Shown here piece by piece: positions 8,254 through 17,286 of a stretch of DNA of 64,000 nt. Where the stretch lies: positions 2,294,001-2,358,000 of the forward strand of contig OZ244040.1 of assembly GCA_965215035.1 (NCBI GenBank), read 5' to 3'. The DNA comes from Azophilus sp965215035 (GTDB lineage: Bacteria > Pseudomonadota > Gammaproteobacteria > Pseudomonadales > Azotimanducaceae). The translations under genes were made by a program, and so were the position numbers. The stretch's first letter is position 1. Each line of letters begins with the position of its first letter. The notes beneath the pieces were generated by a model that searched no databases, had not been told where the DNA came from, and worked only from the letters and a program-made list of their open reading frames with translations.

Positions 8254-8534
8254 CGGGCGTCGCGTTCCCGGCGGATGATGTCAACGGCACGAGGACTTGT
8301 GGTGTCCGGCCCGCCCCACCTTGCCTTGTTCTCGGCCAGAATCTGCGCGGCCGACTTCCACCCGGACTCCTCCTGATACGGCTCATCGCGCTCCTGTTGC
8401 GATTCCGCATCGTCCGCCGCCTGGCACACGATGGCCATCAATTCTCCCTGGAGGGAACGATGGTTTTTGCTGGCGCGCAGGCGGAGTTTCTCGACAACGG
8501 GTTCCGGCACGTTCTTGATAGACAGGTTGGGCAT
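8250..8534 (-). CDS. FitA/VapB-type Arc-like antitoxin
   Basis: This 94-residue protein starts MPNLSIKNVPEPVVEKLRLR then ASKNHRSLQGELMAIV. It is the FitA-like ribbon-helix-helix fold: strand LSIKNVP, then 'L-x-x-RA-x-x-x-x-RS-x-x-E' helices. The C-terminal part (EESGWKSAAQILAENKARWG, PRAVDIIRRERDAR) is the toxin-binding tail. It overlaps the PIN toxin gene downstream. Upstream of its ATG at 8534 is a short AT-rich stretch (TTAATGGCTCCATTATGGAAC on the plus strand side) that could hold its promoter and autoregulatory site, but no clear operator could be fixed. Confidence 0.85.
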   Translation of the reverse strand: MPNLSIKNVPEPVVEKLRLRASKNHRSLQGELMAIVCQAADDAESQQERDEPYQEESGWKSAAQILAENKARWGGPDTTSPRAVDIIRRERDAR

Positions 8535-8864
8535 GGCTCTGCATTAGAGCTTTAATGGCTCCATTATGGAACTATAGCACCGTTTCAGCAAGCCGTTCGT
8601 GCGCGGGTCTTGGCGAAACGAGATGTTGCAGTTCAGTCGATTGCGTCGCTTTCGTTTCGTCATGGGCTGGTACGACCCAGCCGCCGCTGTTACAGACACC
8701 GGTGCTGGTGGCCCGCGATATCCGAATCTTCGATAGGTTCGATGAATATTTCAGAAAAAGTTCACGCAGGGCTTCGGTGTGGAAAAGCGGCTTTACCTTC
8801 GCGGAGAGCCCGGGTTGGCACGAAGCAGCATTCGAAGATGTGGATCGTTCGGCGAGGCCCTTGC
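8535..8864. other. Gene-free stretch, 330 bp
   Basis: This stretch lies upstream of the FitA-type antitoxin and downstream of the prolyl oligopeptidase gene. Open frames run through it on both strands, but they are extensions of frames antisense or out of phase to the oligopeptidase and show no family motif. I see no repeat or terminator. Confidence 0.5.
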
Positions 8865-10973
8865 TCAGATATCCAGTTCCTGCAACAGGTAGACCGCCTG
8901 CAGCGCCTGTAGCCTGGCCTGCTGTATGGGGTCCGCCGCGGCGCCGTGCCCGCCTTCGGTGTTCTCGTAGAACAGGAACGGGTGCCCCATGGCGCCCATC
9001 TTCGCGCCCATTTTGCGCGCATGGCCGGGATGCACGCGGTCGTCCCGGGTGGAGCCGAAGAAGAAGATTTCGGGATAGGATTCCTCGGCGCGCAGGTTGT
9101 GATACGGCGAATAGGACTTCATTACCTCCCACATGGCGGGATCGTCCGGGTCGCCGTACTCGCCCATCCAGGACGCGCCCGCGAGCAGGCGGTGGTAGCG
9201 GCGCATATCGAGGATCGGTACGCCGCACAGCACTGCCCGGTAGCGTTCCGGATGCTGCGTCATGGCCACGCCCATCAACAGGCCGCTGTTCGATGCGCCG
9301 ACGATGGCGAGCTTGCCCGGGGAGGTGAATTTCCTATCGATGAGATCCTGGGCCACGGCGTGGAAGTCATCGTAGACCCGCTGGCGGTTCTCAAGTACGC
9401 CGGCGAGATGCCAGGCGGGCCCGTATTCGCCGCCACCGCGTATGTTCGCCAACACGTAGCTGCCGCCAGCCTTAAGAATGGTCTTGAACGGTGCCCCTGC
9501 GCCGAATATCGAACCCATGTAGCCCGGCGTCATTGCCAGATTGAACCCGCCGTAGGCGCCCAGAAGAAGGGGTGCCTTGCCGTCGGCAACCAGAGCCTGC
9601 GGCCGGACGATGAAATAGGGCACCCGGGTTCCGTCCCTGCTGGTGGCGAAGTGCTGTTCGGTGACCAGCCCGCCCGCATCGAATTTCGCTTCCAGGCTGT
9701 CGATGGCCCGCGCTGCGCCACCCGCGACGCTTGCATAAAGCGATGGCGGTTGCGTGAAACTCTCGAACCTGACGATCACCGAATCGCTTTCCGGGGCCGC
9801 CGCTACCGGGGAGGTGGTGCCTTTGTCCGGCAGCTCGATGGGCCGCTGCTGCCACTCCCCGTCGTTGTACGACAGCCGCAACATCCTGCCGGCCACGTTG
9901 TCGAGGATGCTGAAATATACGGCGTCGTCCGTGGCGATGATCCCGGTGCCCAGCAGCGACTGGACGGCCTGGGAGCTGTCGGGCGCGAAAAGAATTGCCG
10001 CCTCTTCAGGAGGCTGCGCCAGGTCCGTCATGCGGAAGCCCACCAGGGCGCCCTGGAGATAGGTGGCCTGCGCGCCCTGCCAGTCCTGCTGCAGGAGGCC
10101 AATGATCCAGCCCTTGTGCACGGTGCTCAACTGGAACTGAGCGGGCAGATGCAGGCGCACAGGCCGGCCGTCACCCTCAAGCCGGTAGTACTCGGACTGA
10201 AAAATCGTCACCGCATCCACCAGCAGGGTGAACATGGAACCCGCATCCCTGACGAGCCGGGACTGGGCCATCATGTGGCCGGCATCGACCTCGAAGGCCA
10301 CCGGCGCCTCGTCATAGGCCTGCCCGCGCCGCCAGGCCCGCACCTGGCGCCCGTAGCCGGCCAGCGTCTGCGTATCGCCGCCGGCCGCCATCGAGACCAG
10401 CAGCGTATCCGCGTCCGACCAACTCACCGAGGTCTTGGCTTCGGGCAACGCGAATCCGTCTGGCACGAAAGCCTTCTTTGCTAGGTCGAACTCGCGCCAT
10501 TCGGCGGCATCGCCACCCCCGGGCGACAGCAGCAGCATGCAGCGCCGGTGCTCGGGCGGGTAGCAGGCCGCATCGCGGAAAACCCAACTGCGCTTCTCCC
10601 TAGCATCGAGGGCATCGACATCGAGCACCGTTTCCCAACCGGTCTTGCCGACCATGAAATCGTCGAGCGCCATGCGTCGCCAGAGGCCCCGGGGGTGCTC
10701 CGCATCCTGCAGAAGGTCGTAGGCGTCATTGCCGATTACGCGGAGCGCGGGCAGCCGGTCGGAGCGCGCCAGGTCGTCCAGGGTATCTTCATAGATCGCC
10801 GCAAAGCGTTCATCGCCCGTAAGGCGCTGCAGCGTTCTTGCGTTGTGCCGTTGCACCCAGGCCAGCGACGGCTTCGAATCGATTTCCTCCAGCCAGAGAT
10901 AGGGGTCGTCTTCCGCGGCCACCGCCAGCCTGCCCAACAGTGTCAGTCCGATAAGCATAAGGCATGTCTTCAT
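8865..10973 (-). CDS. Prolyl oligopeptidase family serine peptidase (S9A), exported
   Basis: This is a 702-residue protein with a clear signal peptide (MKTCLMLIGLTLLGRLAVAA). It begins DDPYLWLEEIDSKPSLAWVQ, the standard start of mature prolyl oligopeptidases, then has a seven-bladed propeller-type region and a C-terminal alpha/beta-hydrolase domain. The catalytic triad is visible: Ser561 (GASNSGLL), the Asp pair at 644-645 (TRDDRVHPGHA) and His676 (TEGGHGAA). IRGGGEYGPAWH is the family's conserved pre-elbow segment. It should cleave short peptides after proline (or related residues) in the periplasm. It lies 51 bp downstream of a TonB receptor gene on the same strand, so import and cleavage of a peptide ligand by one transcription unit is likely. 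Confidence 0.92.
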   Translation of the reverse strand: MKTCLMLIGLTLLGRLAVAAEDDPYLWLEEIDSKPSLAWVQRHNARTLQRLTGDERFAAIYEDTLDDLARSDRLPALRVIGNDAYDLLQDAEHPRGLWRRMALDDFMVGKTGWETVLDVDALDAREKRSWVFRDAACYPPEHRRCMLLLSPGGGDAAEWREFDLAKKAFVPDGFALPEAKTSVSWSDADTLLVSMAAGGDTQTLAGYGRQVRAWRRGQAYDEAPVAFEVDAGHMMAQSRLVRDAGSMFTLLVDAVTIFQSEYYRLEGDGRPVRLHLPAQFQLSTVHKGWIIGLLQQDWQGAQATYLQGALVGFRMTDLAQPPEEAAILFAPDSSQAVQSLLGTGIIATDDAVYFSILDNVAGRMLRLSYNDGEWQQRPIELPDKGTTSPVAAAPESDSVIVRFESFTQPPSLYASVAGGAARAIDSLEAKFDAGGLVTEQHFATSRDGTRVPYFIVRPQALVADGKAPLLLGAYGGFNLAMTPGYMGSIFGAGAPFKTILKAGGSYVLANIRGGGEYGPAWHLAGVLENRQRVYDDFHAVAQDLIDRKFTSPGKLAIVGASNSGLLMGVAMTQHPERYRAVLCGVPILDMRRYHRLLAGASWMGEYGDPDDPAMWEVMKSYSPYHNLRAEESYPEIFFFGSTRDDRVHPGHARKMGAKMGAMGHPFLFYENTEGGHGAAADPIQQARLQALQAVYLLQELDI

Positions 10974-11024
10974 CGAGATGGTTCCCAGCGGAGAAATGGG
11001 GGGTTATACGCGGAATTGGCCCGG

Positions 11025-13385
11025 TCAGAAACTCAGGCGTAGCGTGGCCCGGACTAGGCGCGGCTGCAGCATGAAGTTCTCGTTGAAGGTGATGCCCGGC
11101 GGGATCGAGCCAAGGTTGGCGATCACGAATGCGTTAAAGAAGTTGCTGGCCACGGTCTGCTTCTTGTCTGTGACATTCGATACGCGCAGGTCGAGCGACC
11201 ATTTCTCGGAGCGCACTCCGGCCCCTAGGCCGAATACGGTGAAGCTGTCGATTTCCACCGTGGAGGAGCCGCCTAGGCCGTTGATGTACGAGTCAGTCCA
11301 GGAAAAGGTCGCATTGCCGTAGACTGTCCTGTCACCGGGCAGGGGCCAGCGGTACTCAGCACCGCCCGTGAAGGTGAAGTCCGGTGTGAAGGGCAGGGGA
11401 GTGCCTTTCTCGCGCACCTCCCCCGTGATCTGGTTGATTACCAGCGGCGCGTCGAGTTCGGCCTTGGTATAGCTGCCGCCGAGGAACAGGGAAAGGTTCT
11501 CCATCGGCTCGGCGTACAGGTCGAACTCGATGCCTTTGGTGACAGCCTTGCTCGCGTTCAGCAGCAGGCCGAAGCCGAGCGGCGGGGTTGCCACCACCAC
11601 CTGCAGATCCTTGTAATCCGTGTAGTAGGCGCTGGCGTTTAGGGTCACCCGGCCATCGGCGAAGCGGGACTTGATGCCGGCCTCGAAGGTGTTTGTCCTG
11701 TCGTCGCTATAGCCCGCAAGGCCTTCGCTAGAACCGGGTGCGAACAGTTCCATGCTGCCCAGGGTGGCGGTGGAGTTGATGTTGCCGTTGCGGGCACCGG
11801 AGGAGAACTGGCCATAGAGCAGAACATCATCGGTTGCGGAGAACTCCAGGGCCGCCTTGGGCAGGATCACGTTGATGTCGATATTGTCGGAGATGGCGGG
11901 CAGCGCCAGCGGCGTGAAACCCAGGAAGATTCCCGCCGACGGGGAGGCCACGTCGAGTTTTTCGTTGTGGCTGCGCGCTCCCGCGATCAGCTTCAGCCGC
12001 TCGGTAAGGAGGTACTCGAGTTCGAGAAAGGCGGAGATCTGCTCGCCGTCGTTGATGATTACCGGATCCGGTGTTGGGAGTCCCAGCGCCTGCAGAATTT
12101 CCGTCTGGCTGGTGCTCGGAAACCCCAGCAGGGGGTAGATGCCGCTCGTGACGTTGACGCTGCCGGTGGTGTACTCGAAATCGCGATAGAAGACGCCGGC
12201 CGTGAATTGGAAGGGGCCGTTGAACTGGGAGACCAGCCGCACCTCCTGGCTGAACTGTTCGTAGGTGATCTGGTCTTCGATGAACGAGTTGTCTTTGAAC
12301 CCGAACAGTGGAATAGCGGCGAGGGAACCGACCGCGGAGTAAATCTGGTCGTAGACGGCGCGCTGCCGGTCCCGGTCGAAGTAGCTGGTCACCGAGGTGA
12401 CGACGAAGGGTGCGACCGACCAGTCGATCTTAAGATTGGCCACCAGAGACTCGTCGTCGATTTGGTCGTCGCTCTGCGGCAGGTTGGTCTGGCGGTCTCC
12501 GGGTTCGCCGGTGTAGAGGCCGAGCGAGCCGACTTCCGAATCGTCGTGCTGAATCATGAATCGGGCGCTTAAGTTCTCGCTGGGCTCGGCGAGCACCACG
12601 GCGCGGACCATCGTGGCTTCCAGGTCGTTGACATCGTGGTCGCCGTCGATGACATCTAGGTAGCCGGGAACGACAAAGCGCCCGCCGGAAAGCCGCACCG
12701 CCAGCCTGTCTTGGACGAGCGGTACGGAAGCGGCGGCCCTGAAGCCGACATCGGAACCGCCCTGACCCATCGTGGCGTGTTCGATTTCGAAGCGCCCCTC
12801 GAACTCGGCGAGGTTCGGGTTTTCGGTGAAGTAGCGCACGGTGCCGGCGCTCGAACCCTCGCCGAACAGGGTGCCCTGGGGCCCCCGCAGAATCTCGATG
12901 CGCTGCAGGTCGAAGTAGCGCATGTCGTACTGGGCGCCGCCCAAGGTATTCACCGGCGTGTCGTCGACATAGATGCCCACCGGCCGGGAGGACGGCACCA
13001 GATCCTGGGTGACCAGAAAATTGGTCACGCCGCGGATGTTCATCTCGTTCCGGTTCGGGCCGCGCTCCTGGATGTTGAGACTGGGCGTGAGCCGGGTCAG
13101 CCCGTTAAGGTCCGAGATGCCGAGTTGATCGATATCGTCCTGGCTGAAGGCTTTCACGGAAACGCCGACGTCCTGGACCCCCTGCTCCCGGTGGCGGGCG
13201 GTAACCAGTATCTCTTCCACGAGGCCCGCGTCGCTGGCCTCCGCGGATAGCGCGGCGGAAGGTGCCAGACATAGGCTGGATAGGGCCAGCAACCCGGCCG
13301 CGGGCGTATACCATGCGTGTTGCACGATAGACGGGCAACACGCGGGTTGATCGCTGTGCCGGTTGCGCAGGTTTGGTAGTTGCAT
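11025..13385 (-). CDS. TonB-dependent outer-membrane receptor
   Basis: This 786-residue receptor has a long N-terminal export signal ending around APSAALSAEA, then a TonB box-like EEILVTARHREQGVQDVGVS. The plug domain follows (NRNEMNIRGVTNFLVTQDLV, RIEILRGPQGTLFGEGSSAG, GTVRYFTENP), then a 22-strand-type barrel ending in Phe (RATLRLSF). This is the FecA/OAR-like group common in marine and sphingomonad-type bacteria. Substrate cannot be read from sequence. The prolyl oligopeptidase directly downstream suggests a peptide or peptide-containing ligand. GAGGAG precedes the ATG at a good distance and supports the start at 13385. Confidence 0.93.
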   Translation of the reverse strand: MQLPNLRNRHSDQPACCPSIVQHAWYTPAAGLLALSSLCLAPSAALSAEASDAGLVEEILVTARHREQGVQDVGVSVKAFSQDDIDQLGISDLNGLTRLTPSLNIQERGPNRNEMNIRGVTNFLVTQDLVPSSRPVGIYVDDTPVNTLGGAQYDMRYFDLQRIEILRGPQGTLFGEGSSAGTVRYFTENPNLAEFEGRFEIEHATMGQGGSDVGFRAAASVPLVQDRLAVRLSGGRFVVPGYLDVIDGDHDVNDLEATMVRAVVLAEPSENLSARFMIQHDDSEVGSLGLYTGEPGDRQTNLPQSDDQIDDESLVANLKIDWSVAPFVVTSVTSYFDRDRQRAVYDQIYSAVGSLAAIPLFGFKDNSFIEDQITYEQFSQEVRLVSQFNGPFQFTAGVFYRDFEYTTGSVNVTSGIYPLLGFPSTSQTEILQALGLPTPDPVIINDGEQISAFLELEYLLTERLKLIAGARSHNEKLDVASPSAGIFLGFTPLALPAISDNIDINVILPKAALEFSATDDVLLYGQFSSGARNGNINSTATLGSMELFAPGSSEGLAGYSDDRTNTFEAGIKSRFADGRVTLNASAYYTDYKDLQVVVATPPLGFGLLLNASKAVTKGIEFDLYAEPMENLSLFLGGSYTKAELDAPLVINQITGEVREKGTPLPFTPDFTFTGGAEYRWPLPGDRTVYGNATFSWTDSYINGLGGSSTVEIDSFTVFGLGAGVRSEKWSLDLRVSNVTDKKQTVASNFFNAFVIANLGSIPPGITFNENFMLQPRLVRATLRLSF

Positions 13386-13741
13386 CGATTGGCTCCTCGG
13401 GTAGGAGGCTGCGGATTCGCTCCGCGGCCGATTCCATAATGGACGCAGCCGCCGATGAAAACCCCAATAGCGGACACGGCCCTCAAGTCATGCGGGAAGC
13501 CGCTCGCAGGGAGCTCTTGCCGGGCGAGGACTGCTGCCTGCCGCGATTCTTTTCGACAAGCCGTTCATATTTCGGCCCAATGGGCGAAGGAGTTCTGGCG
13601 GAAGCGCCTCAGGCATGGATATGAACCGATGCCCCACACGCGCCTGTTTGAGCGTTGGCTGCCGATCTCGCCACTCGGGGAAGAGGGCGTTCGGGAGCGG
13701 CGATCGTTGGAATTAGCCCACCGAACCTCGGTCGCCAACGA
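13386..13741. other. Gene-free stretch upstream of the TonB receptor, 356 bp
   Basis: This should hold the promoter of the minus-strand receptor/oligopeptidase unit, and hipA ends at its right edge. Overlapping plus-strand open frames (about 13373-13832) have no recognisable motif and are rich in Arg/Ser/Ala, as expected of chance frames in GC-rich DNA. No clear operator or terminator was seen. Confidence 0.5.
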
Positions 13742-15028
13742 TCAGGAACGCTCCTTCATCGTCATCATTGATTCGCCCGCTCGACGACATTGCCGGATAA
13801 CCACCTGTTCTATCCGCTGCAGGGCGGCGTAGCGACCATATCGGTTTTCGAACGTTTCCCGTGTTGGCCGCAATAGTTGCAATAGCCTCTCTGCAATGTC
13901 CTGAACCTGGACGTACAGAAACCGGGGGCGTAAATCGCATTGCCGTGCCAGGTCCGTCCAATGTTTTGCGGACACTACGCCCGGATTTCTTTCGCTACCC
14001 ACGGCGAGTGCTAGGTGGTGGTCGATGTGCGCAATGGCGCGGGTGCAGATAAGATCGTAAAAGGGCGCCAACCGAATCTCGCCATTGGGCTGGTAAAGGA
14101 GCGAAAGGTTCTTGGCATGGCCGTCCGAGTTGCCGGCAAGGACGTTGAAGATTTGCCAGTGCAGCAAATGCTGCGAATCGTTGGCGGGATCACTGGATGC
14201 GTCCTGGACCAGGCGATAGCAGTCGGCGAAGGAAGGGCCGCCATCTTCCTGGTATTTTCGCTCATGCCCAAGGCCCAACGCTTGGCAGAAGTCCTCCTGG
14301 TGCAGCCTTGTCACTTGACCGCTTGCATTCCTGTACCGGTCATAGCGTTCAATTAATGCATGGTGCGTGCCTTTGGTTGATCGCAGTTGGATATTCACCA
14401 CCGGCAGGCCGATGGCCTCGGCAAGTAGCGTGGTGAAGGTTTCATAGGCCGGCAGGTGGCGGTAGCCGGGCAACTCGAACTTGAGAATGTGGCTGGAGGG
14501 TGATTCCTTCCTAGGCAGTAGGCAGGTATCATTTTCAACCAGCACGGGACATTTGTCCTGGGCGCCGGCCAGGGAAAGCCGGGGGCGTTCATCTGTGCCC
14601 CAGATATAGACGCGGCCGGGATATGCGGCGAGCTTCGCCAGTTCATCGTCCGGGATTGCGCGATATTCGTATGCGGTGGAAGGCAGCAGTTCCGTCCGCA
14701 ATACACAAAGCGCACCCGCGCATTCGCCGCCTATGGACCGCAACAGGTCAAAATCCGTGTTGGCTATTTTCAGGTCGCGAACGACCCGGGTCCGGACATC
14801 GCCCTCCGGGAGCAGGTTGGCGAAGAAGCGATGGGCGAGACCTTCCCCGGGAGTAAACTCATCCTGTCCCAAGGGTAGGGTTTGGGAGATGGCAAAGCCG
14901 CCCTGCGTTAGCCATTCCCCGTTGTAACGAAAACCGATCAGTCCCTGGACGTTTCGCCAAAGGCGGCCAACGAGTCGTTGCCCGTTCCAGACGTTAAGGC
15001 TGTCTGGGTCGGGCACGGCCTTCTTCAT
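13742..15028 (-). CDS. hipA: HipA-type serine/threonine kinase toxin
   Basis: This HipA-domain kinase has 428 residues from the ATG at 15028. Family features include an N-terminal couple domain (NVWNGQRLVGRLWRN, GFRYNGEWL), LSLAGAQDKCPV (the glycine-rich/Ser loop region), SSHILKFELPGY and LIERYDRY. The catalytic loop FNVLAGNSDGHAKNLSLLY contains the conserved Asp and Asn, and PFYDLICT serves as the metal-binding Asp motif. HipA toxins phosphorylate aminoacyl-tRNA synthetases, mainly GltX in E. coli, and cause persistence. The gene overlaps the upstream hipB by 35 bp. A longer frame to 15094 exists but begins with an odd repeated segment, so 15028 is preferred. Confidence 0.88.
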   Translation of the reverse strand: MKKAVPDPDSLNVWNGQRLVGRLWRNVQGLIGFRYNGEWLTQGGFAISQTLPLGQDEFTPGEGLAHRFFANLLPEGDVRTRVVRDLKIANTDFDLLRSIGGECAGALCVLRTELLPSTAYEYRAIPDDELAKLAAYPGRVYIWGTDERPRLSLAGAQDKCPVLVENDTCLLPRKESPSSHILKFELPGYRHLPAYETFTTLLAEAIGLPVVNIQLRSTKGTHHALIERYDRYRNASGQVTRLHQEDFCQALGLGHERKYQEDGGPSFADCYRLVQDASSDPANDSQHLLHWQIFNVLAGNSDGHAKNLSLLYQPNGEIRLAPFYDLICTRAIAHIDHHLALAVGSERNPGVVSAKHWTDLARQCDLRPRFLYVQVQDIAERLLQLLRPTRETFENRYGRYAALQRIEQVVIRQCRRAGESMMTMKERS

Positions 15029-15308
15029 GTTGCGGTAATGGGTCTTGCGGTAATGGGGGTTTGAATCCGGCGGCCCTGCGGGGTTGAACGACAACTTCCA
15101 GTCCCAGGGTGCGCAACGCTTTCAGCACCTTGCCCAGTTCGGCGGTTTCCTTGCCGCGCTCGAATTCAGACAGGAAGCGGGTGCTCAGATTGCCTAGGCC
15201 CGAGATGGTCTCCAATGTCAGCTTGCGCTGTTTTCGGTGCGCGCGTGCGAGCTTGCCCAGTTCTTCGGCGAACCGAATCGCGCCGTATTGCGCTTCCTGC
15301 TTGGTCAT
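14994..15308 (-). CDS. hipB: HipB-type XRE-family antitoxin
   Basis: Starting at the ATG at 15308 this is a 104-residue helix-turn-helix protein: LGKLARAHRKQRKLTLETIS, then GLGNLSTRFLSEFERGKETA and LGKVLKALRTLGLEVVVQPR. The last segment is the typical HipB dimerisation strand. It lies immediately upstream of and overlaps hipA, the normal order. A longer frame to 15374 runs through the operator region and is unlikely to be used. By family it binds its own promoter and neutralises HipA. The inverted repeats at 15331-15383 are the likely binding sites. Confidence 0.88.
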   Translation of the reverse strand: MTKQEAQYGAIRFAEELGKLARAHRKQRKLTLETISGLGNLSTRFLSEFERGKETAELGKVLKALRTLGLEVVVQPRRAAGFKPPLPQDPLPQHEEGRARPRQP

Positions 15309-15330
15309 GGCAAGCCCTGAAAAAATGATC

Positions 15331-15383
15331 GTACGGTAAAAATAGCATGGCAAGGGTGGGTGTGCAACGAACATTTACCGTAC
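15331..15383. promoter_or_regulatory. hipBA operator candidate (inverted repeat)
   Basis: GTACGGTAAA at 15331-15340 and its exact reverse complement TTTACCGTAC at 15374-15383 form a 10-bp inverted repeat with a 33-bp spacer just upstream of hipB. A third, similar half (GGGCGGTAAAAA) lies near 15430. Paired palindromic half-sites upstream of hipB are the expected arrangement for HipB autoregulation. The binding itself is inference. Confidence 0.6.
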
Positions 15384-15753
15384 GTAACAAATTCCCGGTT
15401 CCAAGCAAGCGGAGCGTATGTTTTATCACGGGCGGTAAAAATTTCTTGGTGGGCAGCGGGGCATAGACATTGTTGAGCTTGCCACCCGAGAGATAGGGCA
15501 AATGATCAAGCAAACGACAATAGGAGGGCCGATTGCGGGGCAAAGGGTTATGGTTGTTTAACTGTTCGGATTGCGAGGGCAGGCTTTCCGGCTCAAACAA
15601 GTTTTACCTGACAGCGCCGCCACCATTGTTCTACCCGTTGCGGTTGATGACTGTGCCGATCAGCCGGTCCCCGTCTCCTCGGGGCCCCGGCATAATCCGT
15701 TTCATGAAGTCGTCTAAGAGCGCCACGGCGGCGCGTTCGATCAACTCGTCGCC
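15384..15753. other. Gene-free stretch between hipBA and the M20-like gene, 370 bp
   Basis: No gene or RNA could be supported. It contains the third GGTAAAAA half-site near 15430 and the upstream region of hipB. The remainder has short open frames without family resemblance. The M20-like gene ends at 15754. Confidence 0.45.
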
Positions 15754-17286
15754 TCAGTCGGCGGCGAACGCATAGAGCAGGTCGACATAGGCCTTCTCGA
15801 TTTCGGCAAGGCCGGCGATCTTGCCGGCCGATTCCACCACGTAGATTTCGTTCGGGGCGTGGGCGCCGCGCCCGTGTCCCAGGCCGAAGGGGATCATCGG
15901 CAGGCCGAGGCGCTCGGTGAACTCGTGGAAGGGCGCGCTGCCGGCAAGGCGGGGAATGACCGTCGGCGTCGCGCCGTAGCGCTTGTAGACGGCGATGGCG
16001 GAGCGTGCCAGGTCCGTGTCCACCGAAGTTTGCGAGGCGGGGTAGGCGGCCAGCACGTTCATGGCGATGTCCTCGAAACCCTGTGCGTCCAAGTGGGCGC
16101 GAATTTTTTCCAGCGCTGCCTGGGGGTCGATGCCCATGGGCAGGCGCGAGTCCATCTTCGCCGTGGCCATGTGCGGCAGGATCGTCTTGACGCCCTCGCC
16201 GGTGTAGCCGGCCCAGATGCCGTCGATGTTCATGGTCGGCGTGTAGATGATTTCGTGCAGCAGGTCGACCCCGTCCATGCCGTCGATCCAGCGCTCGATG
16301 CCGAACAGCTCCTTCAGCGCGGTCATGTTCTCCTTTTTCACGTAACCCGCGATTAGCGACTGCTCCTCGATGGTGGGCGGGCGCACGCTATCGTAGTAGC
16401 CGGGCACTTCGATGGTGTTGCCGTCATCGCTGACCAGTGTCGAGATTGCCTGGTTCAGGCGCAGCACGGGGGAATCGGCGATGGCCTTGTACGAACCGTG
16501 GATCTCCGCCTGCGTGGGCCCGCCCCAGGCGCCGCCGCGGGCTTCGAGTTCCCAATAGATGATGCCCTTGACGCCGAGTACCAGGCTCGTCTGCCCGTCC
16601 GCATTCTGGCCGGACATGGGAAAGATCACGCCGTCGGCCTGACGCAGGCGCGCCTCGTAGCGGTCGATGATTTCCGGGTAGTTGGGCGAGCCGAGCTCCT
16701 CCTCGCCCTCCGCCGTGATCATCAGGTTCACCGGCAACTCGCCGCGCACCGCCAGGATGGATTCGACGGCGTTCAGGAAAGCGCGTTGTGGGCCCTTCTG
16801 GTTGGTGGCGGCCCGGGCCATGATGGCCTTGCCCTCGGGCACATCGACAATCGCCGCTTCGAACGGCGGCGAACGCCAGTCCTCGGGGTTCACCGGCTGC
16901 ACGTCGTACATCATGTAGACCATAAGTGTCTTTTCGGCACCGGCATCGTAGTAGCCCCAGACACCGGGGTGGCCCCGGGTTTCCACCAGCTCCGCCTCTG
17001 CGAAGCCGAGCGCCTCGAAGTCGCCGCGCACCATCTCCGCCATGTCGCGCACACCGACGTTCTGGGCGCTGATGGAGGGCTGGCGCATCCAGCGTTGTAG
17101 GGCCGCGGTATGCGCCTCGACCTGCGCGTCGATGTAGGCGTGCACGGCCGCATGGTCACCCGAATAGGCGGCCACGCTGTCGGTGGAATAGGGGCTGGAA
17201 AGGTCGAGCGCATATTTGGGCCGTGCGTTCTCGCCGGCGAAGGCGAGGGTGGAAGCGCACAGGAAGAGCCACAACAGGGTTTTCAT
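15754..17286 (-). CDS. M20-family metallopeptidase-like protein with altered metal ligands, exported
   Basis: This 510-residue protein has a signal peptide (MKTLLWLFLCASTLAFA) and the overall layout of M20 dipeptidases: a catalytic domain, a lid/dimerisation domain (GKAGIYWE-like strand, PTQAEIHGSYKAI) and a return to the catalytic domain (AGSAPFHEFTERLG, AHAPNEIYVVE). The catalytic Glu pair is present (TAEGEEELGS). However, the first metal ligand motif (usually GHYDVQP) reads MMYDVQP, with Met for His, and the bridging Asp motif (usually RGxxDxKG) reads RAATNQKG, with Asn for Asp. It may use one metal, act on an unusual substrate, or be non-catalytic. AAGGAG precedes the chosen ATG at 17286. 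It diverges from an S9 peptidase gene. Confidence 0.8.
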   Translation of the reverse strand: MKTLLWLFLCASTLAFAGENARPKYALDLSSPYSTDSVAAYSGDHAAVHAYIDAQVEAHTAALQRWMRQPSISAQNVGVRDMAEMVRGDFEALGFAEAELVETRGHPGVWGYYDAGAEKTLMVYMMYDVQPVNPEDWRSPPFEAAIVDVPEGKAIMARAATNQKGPQRAFLNAVESILAVRGELPVNLMITAEGEEELGSPNYPEIIDRYEARLRQADGVIFPMSGQNADGQTSLVLGVKGIIYWELEARGGAWGGPTQAEIHGSYKAIADSPVLRLNQAISTLVSDDGNTIEVPGYYDSVRPPTIEEQSLIAGYVKKENMTALKELFGIERWIDGMDGVDLLHEIIYTPTMNIDGIWAGYTGEGVKTILPHMATAKMDSRLPMGIDPQAALEKIRAHLDAQGFEDIAMNVLAAYPASQTSVDTDLARSAIAVYKRYGATPTVIPRLAGSAPFHEFTERLGLPMIPFGLGHGRGAHAPNEIYVVESAGKIAGLAEIEKAYVDLLYAFAAD

